A DNA stretch of 59,275 nucleotides, from contig CANDEE010000003.1 in NCBI GenBank assembly GCA_947383685.1, forward strand, positions 1-59,275, in the 5' to 3' direction. This stretch comes from an uncultured Pseudoflavonifractor sp. (GTDB lineage Bacteria; Bacillota; Clostridia; Oscillospirales; Oscillospiraceae). Every line of letters begins with the position of its first letter. Positions within the stretch are counted from its first letter, which is position 1. Position numbers and translations under genes: made by a program. The notes below the pieces were generated by a model. The model saw only the letters and a list, made by a program, of their open reading frames with translations. It was not told the DNA's origin and ran no database searches. This document shows positions 1 to 7,998 of the stretch, one piece after another.

Positions 1-862
1 GCTTCCGCCGGGCGGTGGCCTGCTTGGACTTGGACTTGTTGGCGGAGAAGCGGGAAATAAACTCCTTCAGCTCCTGGGCCTTTTCCTCGTTCTTCTTGTT
101 CTGGTTCTTCATGAGCTGCTGCATGAGCTGGGAAGCGTCATACCAGAAGTCGTAGTTGCCCACATAGAGCTTGACCTTGTTATAGTCAATATCCACGATG
201 TGGGTGCAGATGGTGTTGAGGAAATGCCGGTCATGGCTTACCACAATGACGGTGCCCTCGAAATCCAGCAGAAAGTCCTCCAGCCAATTGATGGCGGCGA
301 TGTCCAGGTTATTGGTGGGCTCGTCCATCATCAAAATGTCCGGGTTGCCGAACAACGCCTGGGCCAGCAGCACCTTCACCTTCAGCCGGGCGTCCATGTT
401 CTCCATGAGGGTATCATGGTACTGGGTACCCACCCCCAGGCCCTGAAGGATGCGGGAGGCGTCGGACTCCGACTCATAGCCCCCCAGCTCGGCGTACTCG
501 GCCTGAAGCTCGGCGGCCTTAATGCCGTCCTCGTCGGTAAAGTCCTCCTTCTCGTAAAGGGCGTTCATTTCCTTGCCGATGTTATAAAGATGGAGGTTGC
601 CCATGAGCACCGTATCCATGACGGTGTAGGCGTTGTACTGGTTCTGATCCTGCTTCAAAACGGACATCCGGGTATTGGGCAGAATGGACACCTCCCCGGA
701 GGTGGAGTCCAGCTCCCCGGAGAGAATTTTCAAAAAGGTAGACTTCCCCGCCCCATTGGCGCCGATAATGCCGTAGCAGTTGCCCTTCACAAATTGAAGG
801 TCCACATGGGAAAAGAGGGGGGTGCCGGAATAGTTGAGAGAAAGATCGGTAACGGTGATCAT
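1..862 (-). CDS. ykpA: ABC-F family ATPase, YkpA/YbiT-like (3' end cut off by window edge)
   Basis: Soluble ABC-F protein: ATP-binding cassettes without membrane domains, a family that acts on the ribosome. The ATG at 862 follows AAAGGAG with good spacing. The visible 287 codons give the first cassette with Walker A GANGAGKST near residue 34, Walker B LMMDEPTNNLD, the switch His in VVSHDRHFLN, and then a Lys-rich linker ending SANKSKSKQATARR. This order and wording match Bacillus YkpA/E. coli YbiT as I remember them. The ABC signature is degenerate: MDARLK stands where LSGGEK would be. The second cassette lies outside the window. A specific antibiotic-resistance role is not suggested. It is divergent from rlmA across about 120 bp. 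Confidence 0.9.
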   Translation of the reverse strand, partial: MITVTDLSLNYSGTPLFSHVDLQFVKGNCYGIIGANGAGKSTFLKILSGELDSTSGEVSILPNTRMSVLKQDQNQYNAYTVMDTVLMGNLHLYNIGKEMNALYEKEDFTDEDGIKAAELQAEYAELGGYESESDASRILQGLGVGTQYHDTLMENMDARLKVKVLLAQALFGNPDILMMDEPTNNLDIAAINWLEDFLLDFEGTVIVVSHDRHFLNTICTHIVDIDYNKVKLYVGNYDFWYDASQLMQQLMKNQNKKNEEKAQELKEFISRFSANKSKSKQATARRK

Positions 863-897
863 AGCGTACTCCTTTGGATTTGATATTCAGCGCTCCT

Positions 898-926
898 ATT
901 GTATCAATAATCAAGAAGAAAGACAA
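898..926 (-). promoter_or_regulatory. Promoter of the ABC-F gene
   Basis: Reading on the minus strand, TTGTCT and TACAAT are separated by exactly 17 bp. The -10 lies about 35 bp upstream of the ABC-F start codon. Sequence match only. Confidence 0.55.
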
Positions 927-984
927 GGAAAATCGTGATTTCCTTTCCTTCCTGTGCTATACTGAAAAAAAGGGGGAATATCCC

Positions 985-1812
985 ATGGATAGCCTGTTTG
1001 TCTGCCCCATCTGTGGAAACGTCCTGCTCCGGGAACCGGGGCGGTATACCTGTCCGTCCGGGCACAGCTTTGACCTTGCCCGGGAGGGCTACGTGAACCT
1101 CCTCCCCGCCAACCGCCAGCACTCCAAGACCCCGGGGGACGACAAGGAAATGGCCGCCGCCCGCACCCGGTTTTTAAACGGAGGTTGGTACGAACCTCTG
1201 CGGGAGGCCCTGTGCGCCCTGGTAAAAAAATACGCCCCCGCCTCCCCGGCCCTGCTGGACGCAGGCTGCGGCGAGGGCTGGTATACGGCGGCCCTGGCGG
1301 AAACAGTCTCCGCCAAGGGAGGCCAAACGGCAGGGGTCGACCTATCCAAGCCCGCCGTCAAAAAGGCGGCCCGACGCTGTCCGGCAGGGGAAATCGCCGT
1401 GGCCTCGGTGTACCACCTGCCTCTGGGGGATGGATCGGTGGATCTTCTCACTGACTGTTTTTCCCCTTTGGCGGCAGATGAATTTTACAGAGTGTTAAAA
1501 CCGGGCGGAAAATTCCTCTACGTAGTCCCCGGCCCCCGGCACCTGTGGGAGCTGAAATCCGTTTTGTATGAGCACCCCTACGAAAACGAGGAGAAGCAGG
1601 AGGAATACCCCGGCTTTCATTATTTAGAGGTCGTTCCGGTGGAATGTTGCTTTACCCTGCCCAACCAGGAGGCCATCCAGGACCTATTCCGCATGACCCC
1701 CTATTATTGGAAAACCCCTAAGGAGGGTGGAACGCAGCTTGCAGCGCTGGATACCCTCACCGTCACCGCACAATTCCGTATCCATGTTCTGGAAAAGCTT
1801 GCGGCAAAATAA
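985..1812 (+). CDS. rlmA: RlmA-type 23S rRNA (guanine-N1) methyltransferase
   Basis: Predicted SAM-dependent methyltransferase of the RlmA family, which makes m1G in 23S rRNA helix 35 (G745 or G748 depending on subtype). The 275-residue protein has the family's N-terminal zinc finger (C7, C10, C23, H27), then a Rossmann methyltransferase domain with SAM motif LLDAGCGEG at 90-98. Length fits the family (about 270). The start is the ATG at 985, preceded by AGGGGGAATA; the frame is open further upstream, but no other ribosome site is seen. Whether it modifies position 745 or 748 cannot be decided here. A TATACT box at 958-963 may be its -10. The gene stands alone and ends in a strong terminator. 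Confidence 0.85.
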   Translation: MDSLFVCPICGNVLLREPGRYTCPSGHSFDLAREGYVNLLPANRQHSKTPGDDKEMAAARTRFLNGGWYEPLREALCALVKKYAPASPALLDAGCGEGWYTAALAETVSAKGGQTAGVDLSKPAVKKAARRCPAGEIAVASVYHLPLGDGSVDLLTDCFSPLAADEFYRVLKPGGKFLYVVPGPRHLWELKSVLYEHPYENEEKQEEYPGFHYLEVVPVECCFTLPNQEAIQDLFRMTPYYWKTPKEGGTQLAALDTLTVTAQFRIHVLEKLAAK

Positions 1813-1844
1813 AAAAGCGTCCCTCAAAAGAGGGACGCTTTTTT
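1811..1844. terminator. Bidirectional terminator between rlmA and livF
   Basis: A 10-bp perfect stem (AGCGTCCCTC / GAGGGACGCT) with an AAAA loop is flanked by an A run on the left and a T run on the right. It can therefore end both rlmA and the convergent liv operon. Confidence 0.9.
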
Positions 1845-1851
1845 ATCCGTT

Positions 1852-2553
1852 TTAACCACCCAAATAGGCCTTCTTCACGCTCTCGTCGTTGAGAAGCTCC
1901 TTGCCGGAGCCGCTGGTGACGATTTTGCCCGTCTCTAACACATAGCCCCGGTCGGCCACCGAAAGGGCCATCTGGGCGTTCTGCTCCACCAGCAAAATGG
2001 TGGTGCCCGCCTTGTGAAGCTCCTTAATGATGTCGAAAATTTGCTCCACCAGAATGGGAGCCAGGCCCATAGAGGGCTCATCCAGCATCATCAGCTTGGG
2101 GTCGGACATGAGGGCCCGGCCCATAGCCAGCATCTGCTGCTCACCGCCGGACAGGGTGCCCGCCACCTGCTTCCTTCTCTCCCTCATCCGGGGGAACAGG
2201 TCATAGACCCGCTCCAGGTGAGGCTCTACCTCGGAATTAGGCCGGGTATAGGCCCCCATTTCCAGATTTTCCTCCACCGTCATGTTGAGGAACACCCGCC
2301 GCCCCTCGGGAACCTGAGCCAGACCCTTGGACACCAGCTTGTGGGCCGGCATACCCGCAATGTTTTCTTCCTCAAAGGTAATGGAACCTGTGGTGGAGTG
2401 GAGAAGTCCCGAAACGGTTTGCAGGGTGGTGGACTTGCCCGCGCCGTTGGCGCCGATCAGGGTAACGATCTCCCCATCGTTGACCTCAAAGGAAATACCC
2501 TTGATGGCGTGAATGGCGCCGTAATAGACGTTGATGTTTTCTACCTTCAGCAT
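1852..2553 (-). CDS. livF: Branched-chain amino acid ABC transporter ATPase LivF
   Basis: Second cytoplasmic ATPase of the high-affinity Leu/Ile/Val importer. The 233-residue protein carries Walker A GANGAGKST (about 34-42), signature LSGGEQQMLAMGRAL, Walker B LMMLDEPSMGLAP and the switch His region ILLVEQNAQ. The shorter length and SMGLAP after Walker B separate LivF from LivG. It is the last gene of livJHMGF, 3 bp after livG, and is followed by the terminator at 1811-1844. Substrate breadth (branched-chain versus other neutral amino acids) cannot be read from the sequence. Confidence 0.93.
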   Translation of the reverse strand: MLKVENINVYYGAIHAIKGISFEVNDGEIVTLIGANGAGKSTTLQTVSGLLHSTTGSITFEEENIAGMPAHKLVSKGLAQVPEGRRVFLNMTVEENLEMGAYTRPNSEVEPHLERVYDLFPRMRERRKQVAGTLSGGEQQMLAMGRALMSDPKLMMLDEPSMGLAPILVEQIFDIIKELHKAGTTILLVEQNAQMALSVADRGYVLETGKIVTSGSGKELLNDESVKKAYLGG

Positions 2554-2556
2554 CTC

Positions 2557-3408
2557 TCAGCCCTCCTTCTGCTTGCCCAGATAGGCTTCGATGACCGCCG
2601 GGTTGGCCTGAATTTCATCGGGGGTACCCTTGGCGATGATCTGACCGAAATTCAGCACACAAATGCCCTCGCAGATACCCATGACAAGGCTCATGTCGTG
2701 CTCAATGAGGAGAACTGCAATCTGGAAGGTGTCCCGGATTTTTACGATGTTGTCCATCAGCTCGGCGGTCTCGGAGGGGTTCATGCCGGCCGCCGGCTCA
2801 TCCAGAAGGAGCAGGGAGGGGTTCGTCGCCAACGCCCGGACAATTTCCAGCCGCCGCTGGGCGCCGTAGGGAAGGCTCCCCGCCTTGGCAGAGGCCAGGT
2901 CCTCCATGTCGAAAATGGAGAGCAGCTCCATGGCCCGCTCGTGGGCGATTTTCTCCTCCTTCCAGTATCCCGGAAGGCGGAAAAGCCCCTGCCACAGACC
3001 GTACTTAATGTGATTATGAAGGCCCAGTTTCACGTTGTCCTCTACGCTGAGGTTATTAAAAAGCCGGATGTTCTGAAAGGTCCGGGCAATACCCGCCCGG
3101 TTCACCTGAACGGTGGACATGGAGTGGGTGTCCACTCCGTCCAGCAGGATGGTGCCCCGGGTGGGCTGATAGACCTTGGTCAGCAGGTTAAACACCGTGG
3201 TCTTGCCTGCCCCATTGGGGCCGATCAGGCCCGCGATCTCCGTGCGGCCAATGGCCATGTTGAACTCATTGACGGCGGTCAGGCCGCCAAAGTCAATGCC
3301 CAGGTGCCGGCATTCCAGGATAGGGCTTTTGTCTATGTCGCGCTCTGGAATGATATTGGTGGAGGGGACGGGAACCAACTTAGTAGGCTTCTTTTTCGGC
3401 GTAGCCAT
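2557..3408 (-). CDS. livG: Branched-chain amino acid ABC transporter ATPase LivG
   Basis: First ATPase subunit of the Liv importer, 283 residues, longer than LivF by an N-terminal extension of about 30 residues and by the insert typical of LivG. Walker A is GPNGAGKTT, the signature is the LivG-type LPYGAQRRLEIVRAL rather than LSGG, and Walker B is LLLLDEPAAGMNP. The start ATG overlaps the livM stop by one base (TAATG), so the two are translationally coupled. It should form a heterodimer with LivF beneath the LivHM permease. Confidence 0.93.
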   Translation of the reverse strand: MATPKKKPTKLVPVPSTNIIPERDIDKSPILECRHLGIDFGGLTAVNEFNMAIGRTEIAGLIGPNGAGKTTVFNLLTKVYQPTRGTILLDGVDTHSMSTVQVNRAGIARTFQNIRLFNNLSVEDNVKLGLHNHIKYGLWQGLFRLPGYWKEEKIAHERAMELLSIFDMEDLASAKAGSLPYGAQRRLEIVRALATNPSLLLLDEPAAGMNPSETAELMDNIVKIRDTFQIAVLLIEHDMSLVMGICEGICVLNFGQIIAKGTPDEIQANPAVIEAYLGKQKEG

Positions 3409-4481
3409 TACTGCGCGCCCCCTTTCTCCGCTTCCTTTTCCGGCTTACGAAGGAGCTTGGCAAAAAAGTTTTTCAGCACCGGGCTGTTGGTTGCCAGCAT
3501 CACCAAAATGAGGACGATGGCGTAGGCCAGCATCCGGTAGTCCCGCAGGTCCCGCATCATGGCGGTCTCCGGCAGAATGGTGAGGAAGGCGGCGGCCAGA
3601 ATGGAACCCCACATCTTTCCCTGTCCGCCCAGGACTACATAGACCAAAATCAGGATAGAGGTGTTAAAATCAAACTTGGAAGCCACAATGGTGTTCTGGC
3701 CCAGGGCAAACAGAGCGCCCGCCGCCCCCGCCAGAGCAGCGGAGATCACAAAGGCCATCATCTTGTACTTGGTCACGTTAATGCCCACGCTCTCGGCGGC
3801 GATCCGGTTGTCCCGAAGGGCCATAATGGCCCGGCCTGAGCGGCTGTTCACCAGGTTAAAGATCACCGCCAGAGTCAGCATAATGAGCACAAAGCCCGCC
3901 AAAAAGGTGGAAATCTTGCTGATGTTGGGAATTCCCATGGGGCCGTTAAGAATCATCCGTCCCCCCTCCCCCAGCTTCACAGTGGGCTGGAGGAAGCTGA
4001 AATGGAGCCCCTTACTGTCTACCCCCACGTAGAGATTTTCCACAATGGACTTGATGATCTGTCCAAAGGCCAGGGTGACGATGGCCAGGTAGTCGCCGTT
4101 GAGGCGCAGAACGGGCACGCTGATGATCGTGCCCACGATTCCGGCAAGGATGGCGCCCATGACCATCGCCACCGCCAGCCGCAGCCCCGCCGAGGGGATC
4201 ACATTTTGAAGGGCAGAGGCGCACACCGCCCCGGAGAAAGCGCCTACGCTCATAAAGCCCGCGTGGCCCAGGGACAGTTCACCCAGAATACCCACCGTCA
4301 AATTCAGTGACAAGGCCATGACCACATAAGCGCACACGGGGACCAGCTGGCCCTGGAGGGTAGGCGACAGCTTCCCCGCCATAGACATGGGCTGGAGGAT
4401 GGCAAAGGCCAGGACCACCGCGGCATAGGTGAGGAAATTGGTCCGGATGGCGGGGTTCATATTTTTCAGCTTGTTCATCAT
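3408..4481 (-). CDS. livM: Branched-chain amino acid ABC permease LivM
   Basis: Inner-membrane permease subunit with multiple hydrophobic segments. The family loop containing SVGINVTKYKMMAFVISAALAG, which contacts the ATPase, is present. The frame opens with a GTG at 4487, but that codon overlaps the Shine-Dalgarno GGAGG (4487-4491), so the real start is one of the two adjacent ATGs at 4481 or 4478. I use 4481, giving 357 residues. Gene order H-M-G-F is the standard one. The charged C-terminal tail (KLLRKPEKEAEKG) is cytoplasmic. Confidence 0.9.
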   Translation of the reverse strand: MMNKLKNMNPAIRTNFLTYAAVVLAFAILQPMSMAGKLSPTLQGQLVPVCAYVVMALSLNLTVGILGELSLGHAGFMSVGAFSGAVCASALQNVIPSAGLRLAVAMVMGAILAGIVGTIISVPVLRLNGDYLAIVTLAFGQIIKSIVENLYVGVDSKGLHFSFLQPTVKLGEGGRMILNGPMGIPNISKISTFLAGFVLIMLTLAVIFNLVNSRSGRAIMALRDNRIAAESVGINVTKYKMMAFVISAALAGAAGALFALGQNTIVASKFDFNTSILILVYVVLGGQGKMWGSILAAAFLTILPETAMMRDLRDYRMLAYAIVLILVMLATNSPVLKNFFAKLLRKPEKEAEKGGAQ

Positions 4482-4491
4482 CCCCACCTCC

Positions 4492-5376
4492 TTACACTTT
4501 CTCCCGGACCTGCTTACCCAGCAGGCCGGAGGGCTTCACCAAAAGCACAATGATGAGGACCGCGAACACGATAGCGTTTTGAAGCTGGGTGGAGATGTAG
4601 CCGCCGGCGAAAATTTCAATCACGCCCAGCAGCAGCCCGCCCAGAAAAGCACCGGGGATGGAACCGATACCGCCAAAGACCGCGGCGGTAAAAGCCTTGA
4701 TGCCCGGCATAGAGCCGGTGGTAGGCACCAGGATGGGGTAGCTGGACATATAAAGAACGCCCGCCACTGCCGCCAAAGCCGAGCCAATGGCAAAGGTCAT
4801 GGAGATGGTGGTATCTACATTGATCCCCATGAGCTGAGCCGCGCCCTTATCCTCCGAGCAGGCCCGCATAGCCTTGCCCATCTTGGTCTTTCCCGTGAAC
4901 CAGGTCAGCGCCAGCATAATGACCACACAGCACAGTACGTTCACCACGGTGGCTACTGATACCCGGAGCTGTCCGTCCAGGAAGGAGAGGGCGTCCCCGC
5001 TCAAAAAGACGGGAAACATTTTATTGTTGGAGCCCCAGAGGAGCTGAGCGCCATTCTGCAAAAAGTAGCTCACGCCGATGGCGGTAATGAGCACCGCCAA
5101 AGAGGGGGCTTGCCGCAGGGGTTTATAGGCCAGCCGCTCAATCACCATACCCAGCACCGTGCACACCAGTATTGCCAACACCACGCCTACCAGGGGAGGC
5201 AGGGCATAGGTGGATACGGCAAAGAAGCAGACATACGCGCCCACCATGATGACGTCGCCATGGGCAAAGTTCAGCATCTTGGCAATGCCGTAGACCATGG
5301 TGTAGCCCAGGGCAATGATGGCGTACACGCTGCCCAGGCTGATGCCGTTGATCAGGCGGGTCAGGAAGATCACCAT
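4492..5376 (-). CDS. livH: Branched-chain amino acid ABC permease LivH
   Basis: Partner permease of LivM, 294 residues and largely hydrophobic. The N-terminus IYAIIALGYTMVYGIAKMLNFAHGD is split here as GYTMVYGI followed by LNFAHGD, both hallmarks of LivH. The ATP-binding-subunit contact region MRACSEDKGAAQLMGI is also present. The ATG at 5376 follows a modest GAGGTG. A 370-bp gap separates it from livJ, so expression relative to the binding protein may be set by the hairpins there. Confidence 0.92.
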   Translation of the reverse strand: MVIFLTRLINGISLGSVYAIIALGYTMVYGIAKMLNFAHGDVIMVGAYVCFFAVSTYALPPLVGVVLAILVCTVLGMVIERLAYKPLRQAPSLAVLITAIGVSYFLQNGAQLLWGSNNKMFPVFLSGDALSFLDGQLRVSVATVVNVLCCVVIMLALTWFTGKTKMGKAMRACSEDKGAAQLMGINVDTTISMTFAIGSALAAVAGVLYMSSYPILVPTTGSMPGIKAFTAAVFGGIGSIPGAFLGGLLLGVIEIFAGGYISTQLQNAIVFAVLIIVLLVKPSGLLGKQVREKV

Positions 5377-5417
5377 ATGTTACACACCTCAATTTCTCTT
5401 ATTCTCTCGCAACGGTT

Positions 5418-5484
5418 CGGGCGGATAATATCCGCCCCTACAAAGGGAAACGTCCTTTTCGTAGGGGCGCATATCATGCGCCCG
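5418..5484. repeat. Nested palindromic intergenic repeat
   Basis: Two half-elements of about 24 bp face each other across an 18-bp spacer (5443-5459). Each half is itself a palindrome: GGGCGGATAATATCCGCCC on the left, GGGCGCATATCATGCGCCC on the right. Together they form a larger inverted repeat ending TGTAGGGGCG/CGCCCCTACA. This resembles REP- or MITE-like intergenic elements; no coding capacity. Confidence 0.7.
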
Positions 5485-5519
5485 CTGTCAAGCGTCCTTT
5501 TGCTTAAATAAGGAAAATC

Positions 5520-5547
5520 AGAGGGCCGCCGCCATCGGCAGCCCTCT
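5520..5547 (-). terminator. Hairpin downstream of livJ, likely attenuating read-through to livH
   Basis: Stem AGAGGGC/GCCCTCT, then a C-A mismatch, then GCCG/CGGC with a CCAT loop. On the minus strand it is followed by a T-rich stretch (GATTTTCCTTATTT). The position after livJ fits a partial terminator that keeps binding protein in excess over permease. Confidence 0.5.
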
Positions 5548-5746
5548 GGTGTTTCCTGTTAGGTCGCATTATCACGCTACGCGCCCCTGGGGCCCCCGCA
5601 AAAGCGGTTCTCAGCTTTTGTGGGGAAACGAGGAGCAAGGCTAGCCTACCCTTAGCGCTTTAGTGCTTAGGGGGGCGTGTGCATCGCGGAGCGGGTGGAG
5701 CTTTCGCCGTCAGGCGGAAGCGGAGCTTAGCGGACTTTGCTCCGAG

Positions 5747-6982
5747 TTAATCCATACCCACGTAAGCGCCGTTCTGAATGACCATGCCCTTGGGGCTCTT
5801 GGTCACAGCGCCGGAAGTGTCCCAGGTCATGCCCTCGCCGGTGAGGCCGTCAAAGGTCATGGAGGTAAACTCGCTAATGAGCTTGTCGCAGATGTCGCTG
5901 GCGCTCATGTCGGCGGTCACGCCGGCTTTCGTCAGAGCGTTATAGATGGCATACACGCAGTCATAGGCGTCGGCGGCGAACTGGTTGGGCACCTCGCCGT
6001 GAGCGGCCTTGTACTTCTCCACAAAGCTCTTGGTGGTCTCATCCTCCGCGTCGGCGTTGAAGGGGGTCAGCAGCATGACGCCCTCGGCCAGCTTGGTGTC
6101 AAAGCCTTCCACGCCCAGGATGCCGTCCATGCCGTCAATGCCAAACCACTTGGGGGTAAAGCCCATGGCGTCGGCCTGGGTAAAGATCAGAGCGGCGGCG
6201 TCATAGTACATGGGCAGGAACACCAGGTCGGCTCCGGCGTTCTTGGCGTCGCCCAGCTGGACAGAGAAGTCGGTCTTGGTGTCCTCGGTAAAGGTGGTAA
6301 CGCTCACCACGTTCAGGTTCAGCTCCTTGGCCTTAGCGTCAAAGCTGTTGTAAACGCCGGTGGAGTACACGTCGTCATTCTTATAGATAACGGCGATCTT
6401 GCTGCCCAGATTCTGGTCGGCAATGTACTGGGCGGAAGCGGAGCCCTGGTTGGGGTCCACAAAGCACATCTGGAACACGTTGTCCTTGCGCTGAATGTCC
6501 ACCGTGCCGGTGAGGGGGTTGGCCACACCGCCCAGCACGTCGGTGGAGGAGGCGGAGGGAGTCAGGTAGAACATATGGTCGTTGTTGGCCTCCACAGAGG
6601 TTGCAACGCCGGGAGTGGAGGTGACGGAGCCCAGGAACACCTGCATCCCCCAGCCCTTCAGAGTATTATAGGCGTTGACCGACTTCTCCGCGTCATGGGC
6701 GTCATCCTCGTAGCGCAGGTCGATCTGAAGGCCATCGGGATTGGCCGCGTTGATCTCGTCAGCGGCGATCTGAGCACCGTAGGCAGCCGCGTTGCCGTAA
6801 ATCGCCGCACCGCCGGTCAGGGGACCTGCGCCGCCGATCTTAATAGCGGCAGTGGTAGCAGCATCACCATTGTTGTCAGGAGCCGCGGTGGGGGTGGGGC
6901 TGGCGGAACCGCCGCCGCAGCCGGCAAGCAGGCCCACAGTCATGACCGCAGCCACGGTAAGAGCAAAAATACGTTTCTTCAT
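5747..6982 (-). CDS. livJ: Branched-chain amino acid binding lipoprotein LivJ
   Basis: Periplasmic-binding-protein-like receptor of the Liv importer, anchored as a lipoprotein. The start is the ATG at 6982 (MKKRIF), 9 nt after AAAGGAGG; an in-frame TTG at 6991 abuts that site and is unlikely to be used. The signal peptide ends in lipobox LLAGC, followed by a Gly/Ser/Thr/Pro linker and a type I binding domain beginning IKIGGAGPLTGG. Length of 411 residues is normal. First gene of livJHMGF, driven by a near-perfect sigma-A promoter. Confidence 0.92.
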   Translation of the reverse strand: MKKRIFALTVAAVMTVGLLAGCGGGSASPTPTAAPDNNGDAATTAAIKIGGAGPLTGGAAIYGNAAAYGAQIAADEINAANPDGLQIDLRYEDDAHDAEKSVNAYNTLKGWGMQVFLGSVTSTPGVATSVEANNDHMFYLTPSASSTDVLGGVANPLTGTVDIQRKDNVFQMCFVDPNQGSASAQYIADQNLGSKIAVIYKNDDVYSTGVYNSFDAKAKELNLNVVSVTTFTEDTKTDFSVQLGDAKNAGADLVFLPMYYDAAALIFTQADAMGFTPKWFGIDGMDGILGVEGFDTKLAEGVMLLTPFNADAEDETTKSFVEKYKAAHGEVPNQFAADAYDCVYAIYNALTKAGVTADMSASDICDKLISEFTSMTFDGLTGEGMTWDTSGAVTKSPKGMVIQNGAYVGMD

Positions 6983-7011
6983 TTCATTCAACCTCCTTTA
7001 AGGTTGTTGAC

Positions 7012-7040
7012 ATTATACGTGTCCAAGAGGAGATTGTCAA
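7012..7040 (-). promoter_or_regulatory. Consensus sigma-A promoter of the liv operon
   Basis: On the minus strand, a perfect TTGACA (7040-7035) and a perfect TATAAT (7017-7012) are separated by 17 bp, 30 bp upstream of the livJ start codon. No clear operator dyad was seen beside it. Confidence 0.85.
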
Positions 7041-7105
7041 CCGTCTAAATGTTTATAATGCACGAATTATGCCAGGTCTATTTTGGCTAAAATGACGAAA
7101 AAGGT

Positions 7106-7822
7106 TCAGACCACCAACCCGCCGTTGGGAGCAAAAACCTGCCCCGTCAGAAAATCTCCGCCGGGGGAGCAGAGGAAGGATACACATTCCGCCACATCCT
7201 CCGGAGCGCCTAAGCGGCCCAGGGGCGTCTCCTCCGCCAGCACCGCTAAAGCCTCTGCCCCAAGGGGTTTTACCATATCGGTATCGATCACTCCGGGAGA
7301 GACGCAGTTTACCGTCACGCCCGAAGGCGCCACCTCCTTGGCAAGAGCCTTTGTCAGTCCAATCACCCCTGCTTTGGCGGCGGAATAGGCCGCCTCACAG
7401 GAGCCTCCCACCTGGCCCCACATGGAGGAGACCGTCACGATTTTCCCCGCCTTCTGCCGTATCATCTGGGACAGTACAGCCCGGCAGCAGTAAAAGGTTC
7501 CGTCCAGGTCCACCCCCATGATCCGGCGGTAGTCGGCATCCTCCATATCCTGTGTCAATCCCTGCCACGCCACCCCGGCACAGCACACCAAAATGTCAAG
7601 TTGACAAAATTTTTCTAACACAGTGTCAACCATTTTCCCTACCTGTACCGAATCGGACACATCAGCTTGGACGGCAAGACCGCCCAACTCCGCCGCCAGA
7701 GTCTCCGCCTGTATCTGAGAGCCGGCGTAATTGACGGCCACCGTACACCCATCGGCATGGAGCCGCCGGGCTACCGCAGCCCCGATGCCCCGGCTTCCTC
7801 CGGTAATGAGGGCAACTTTCAT
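7106..7822 (-). CDS. Short-chain dehydrogenase/reductase, FabG-like
   Basis: Classical SDR of 238 residues. The nucleotide-binding motif TGGSRGIG is at 7-14, catalytic Ser at 132-133 (TVSS), and YSAAK supplies Tyr146 and Lys150. The C-terminus FLTGQVFAPNGGLVV matches 3-oxoacyl-ACP reductases. The usual NNAG stretch reads CCAG (80-83), so the structural Asn is replaced by Cys. It is not in a fatty-acid operon: upstream is the divergent sufC-like gene and downstream the liv promoter. NADPH use and an acyl-ACP substrate are inferences; other ketone substrates are possible. Confidence 0.8.
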   Translation of the reverse strand: MKVALITGGSRGIGAAVARRLHADGCTVAVNYAGSQIQAETLAAELGGLAVQADVSDSVQVGKMVDTVLEKFCQLDILVCCAGVAWQGLTQDMEDADYRRIMGVDLDGTFYCCRAVLSQMIRQKAGKIVTVSSMWGQVGGSCEAAYSAAKAGVIGLTKALAKEVAPSGVTVNCVSPGVIDTDMVKPLGAEALAVLAEETPLGRLGAPEDVAECVSFLCSPGGDFLTGQVFAPNGGLVV

Positions 7823-7928
7823 AACCTTTCTCTCCTCCCGCCTGCTTTTCTTCCAAAGGGCGCGTATGATTCATTTTTCAATATACCATTCTCCCCCGCT
7901 CCTTGGCAAGGAAATCTTCCCTTTCCTA

Positions 7929-7956
7929 TTGTATTTTCCGTTTTTCGTGATATAAT
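7929..7956 (+). promoter_or_regulatory. Promoter of the sufC-like operon
   Basis: TTGTAT and a perfect TATAAT (7951-7956) with 16-bp spacing, 42 bp before the sufC-like ATG. Confidence 0.5.
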
Positions 7957-7998
7957 ACTGATTTGATAGGAAATTTACTCACAAAGGAGTTACCATAT

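Larger units (their letters stand above)
5377..5746. other. Gene-free, hairpin-rich spacer between livJ and livH
   Basis: No plausible coding frame. From low to high coordinate it holds a nested palindrome (5418-5484), a hairpin (5520-5547), a CCCCGCAAAAGC / GCTTTTGTGGGG hairpin near 5595-5630, and an imperfect stem around 5649-5672 (CCCTTAGC / GCTTAGGG). All lie inside the livJHMGF transcription unit, so they would be present in the mRNA between the binding-protein and permease genes. Confidence 0.7.
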
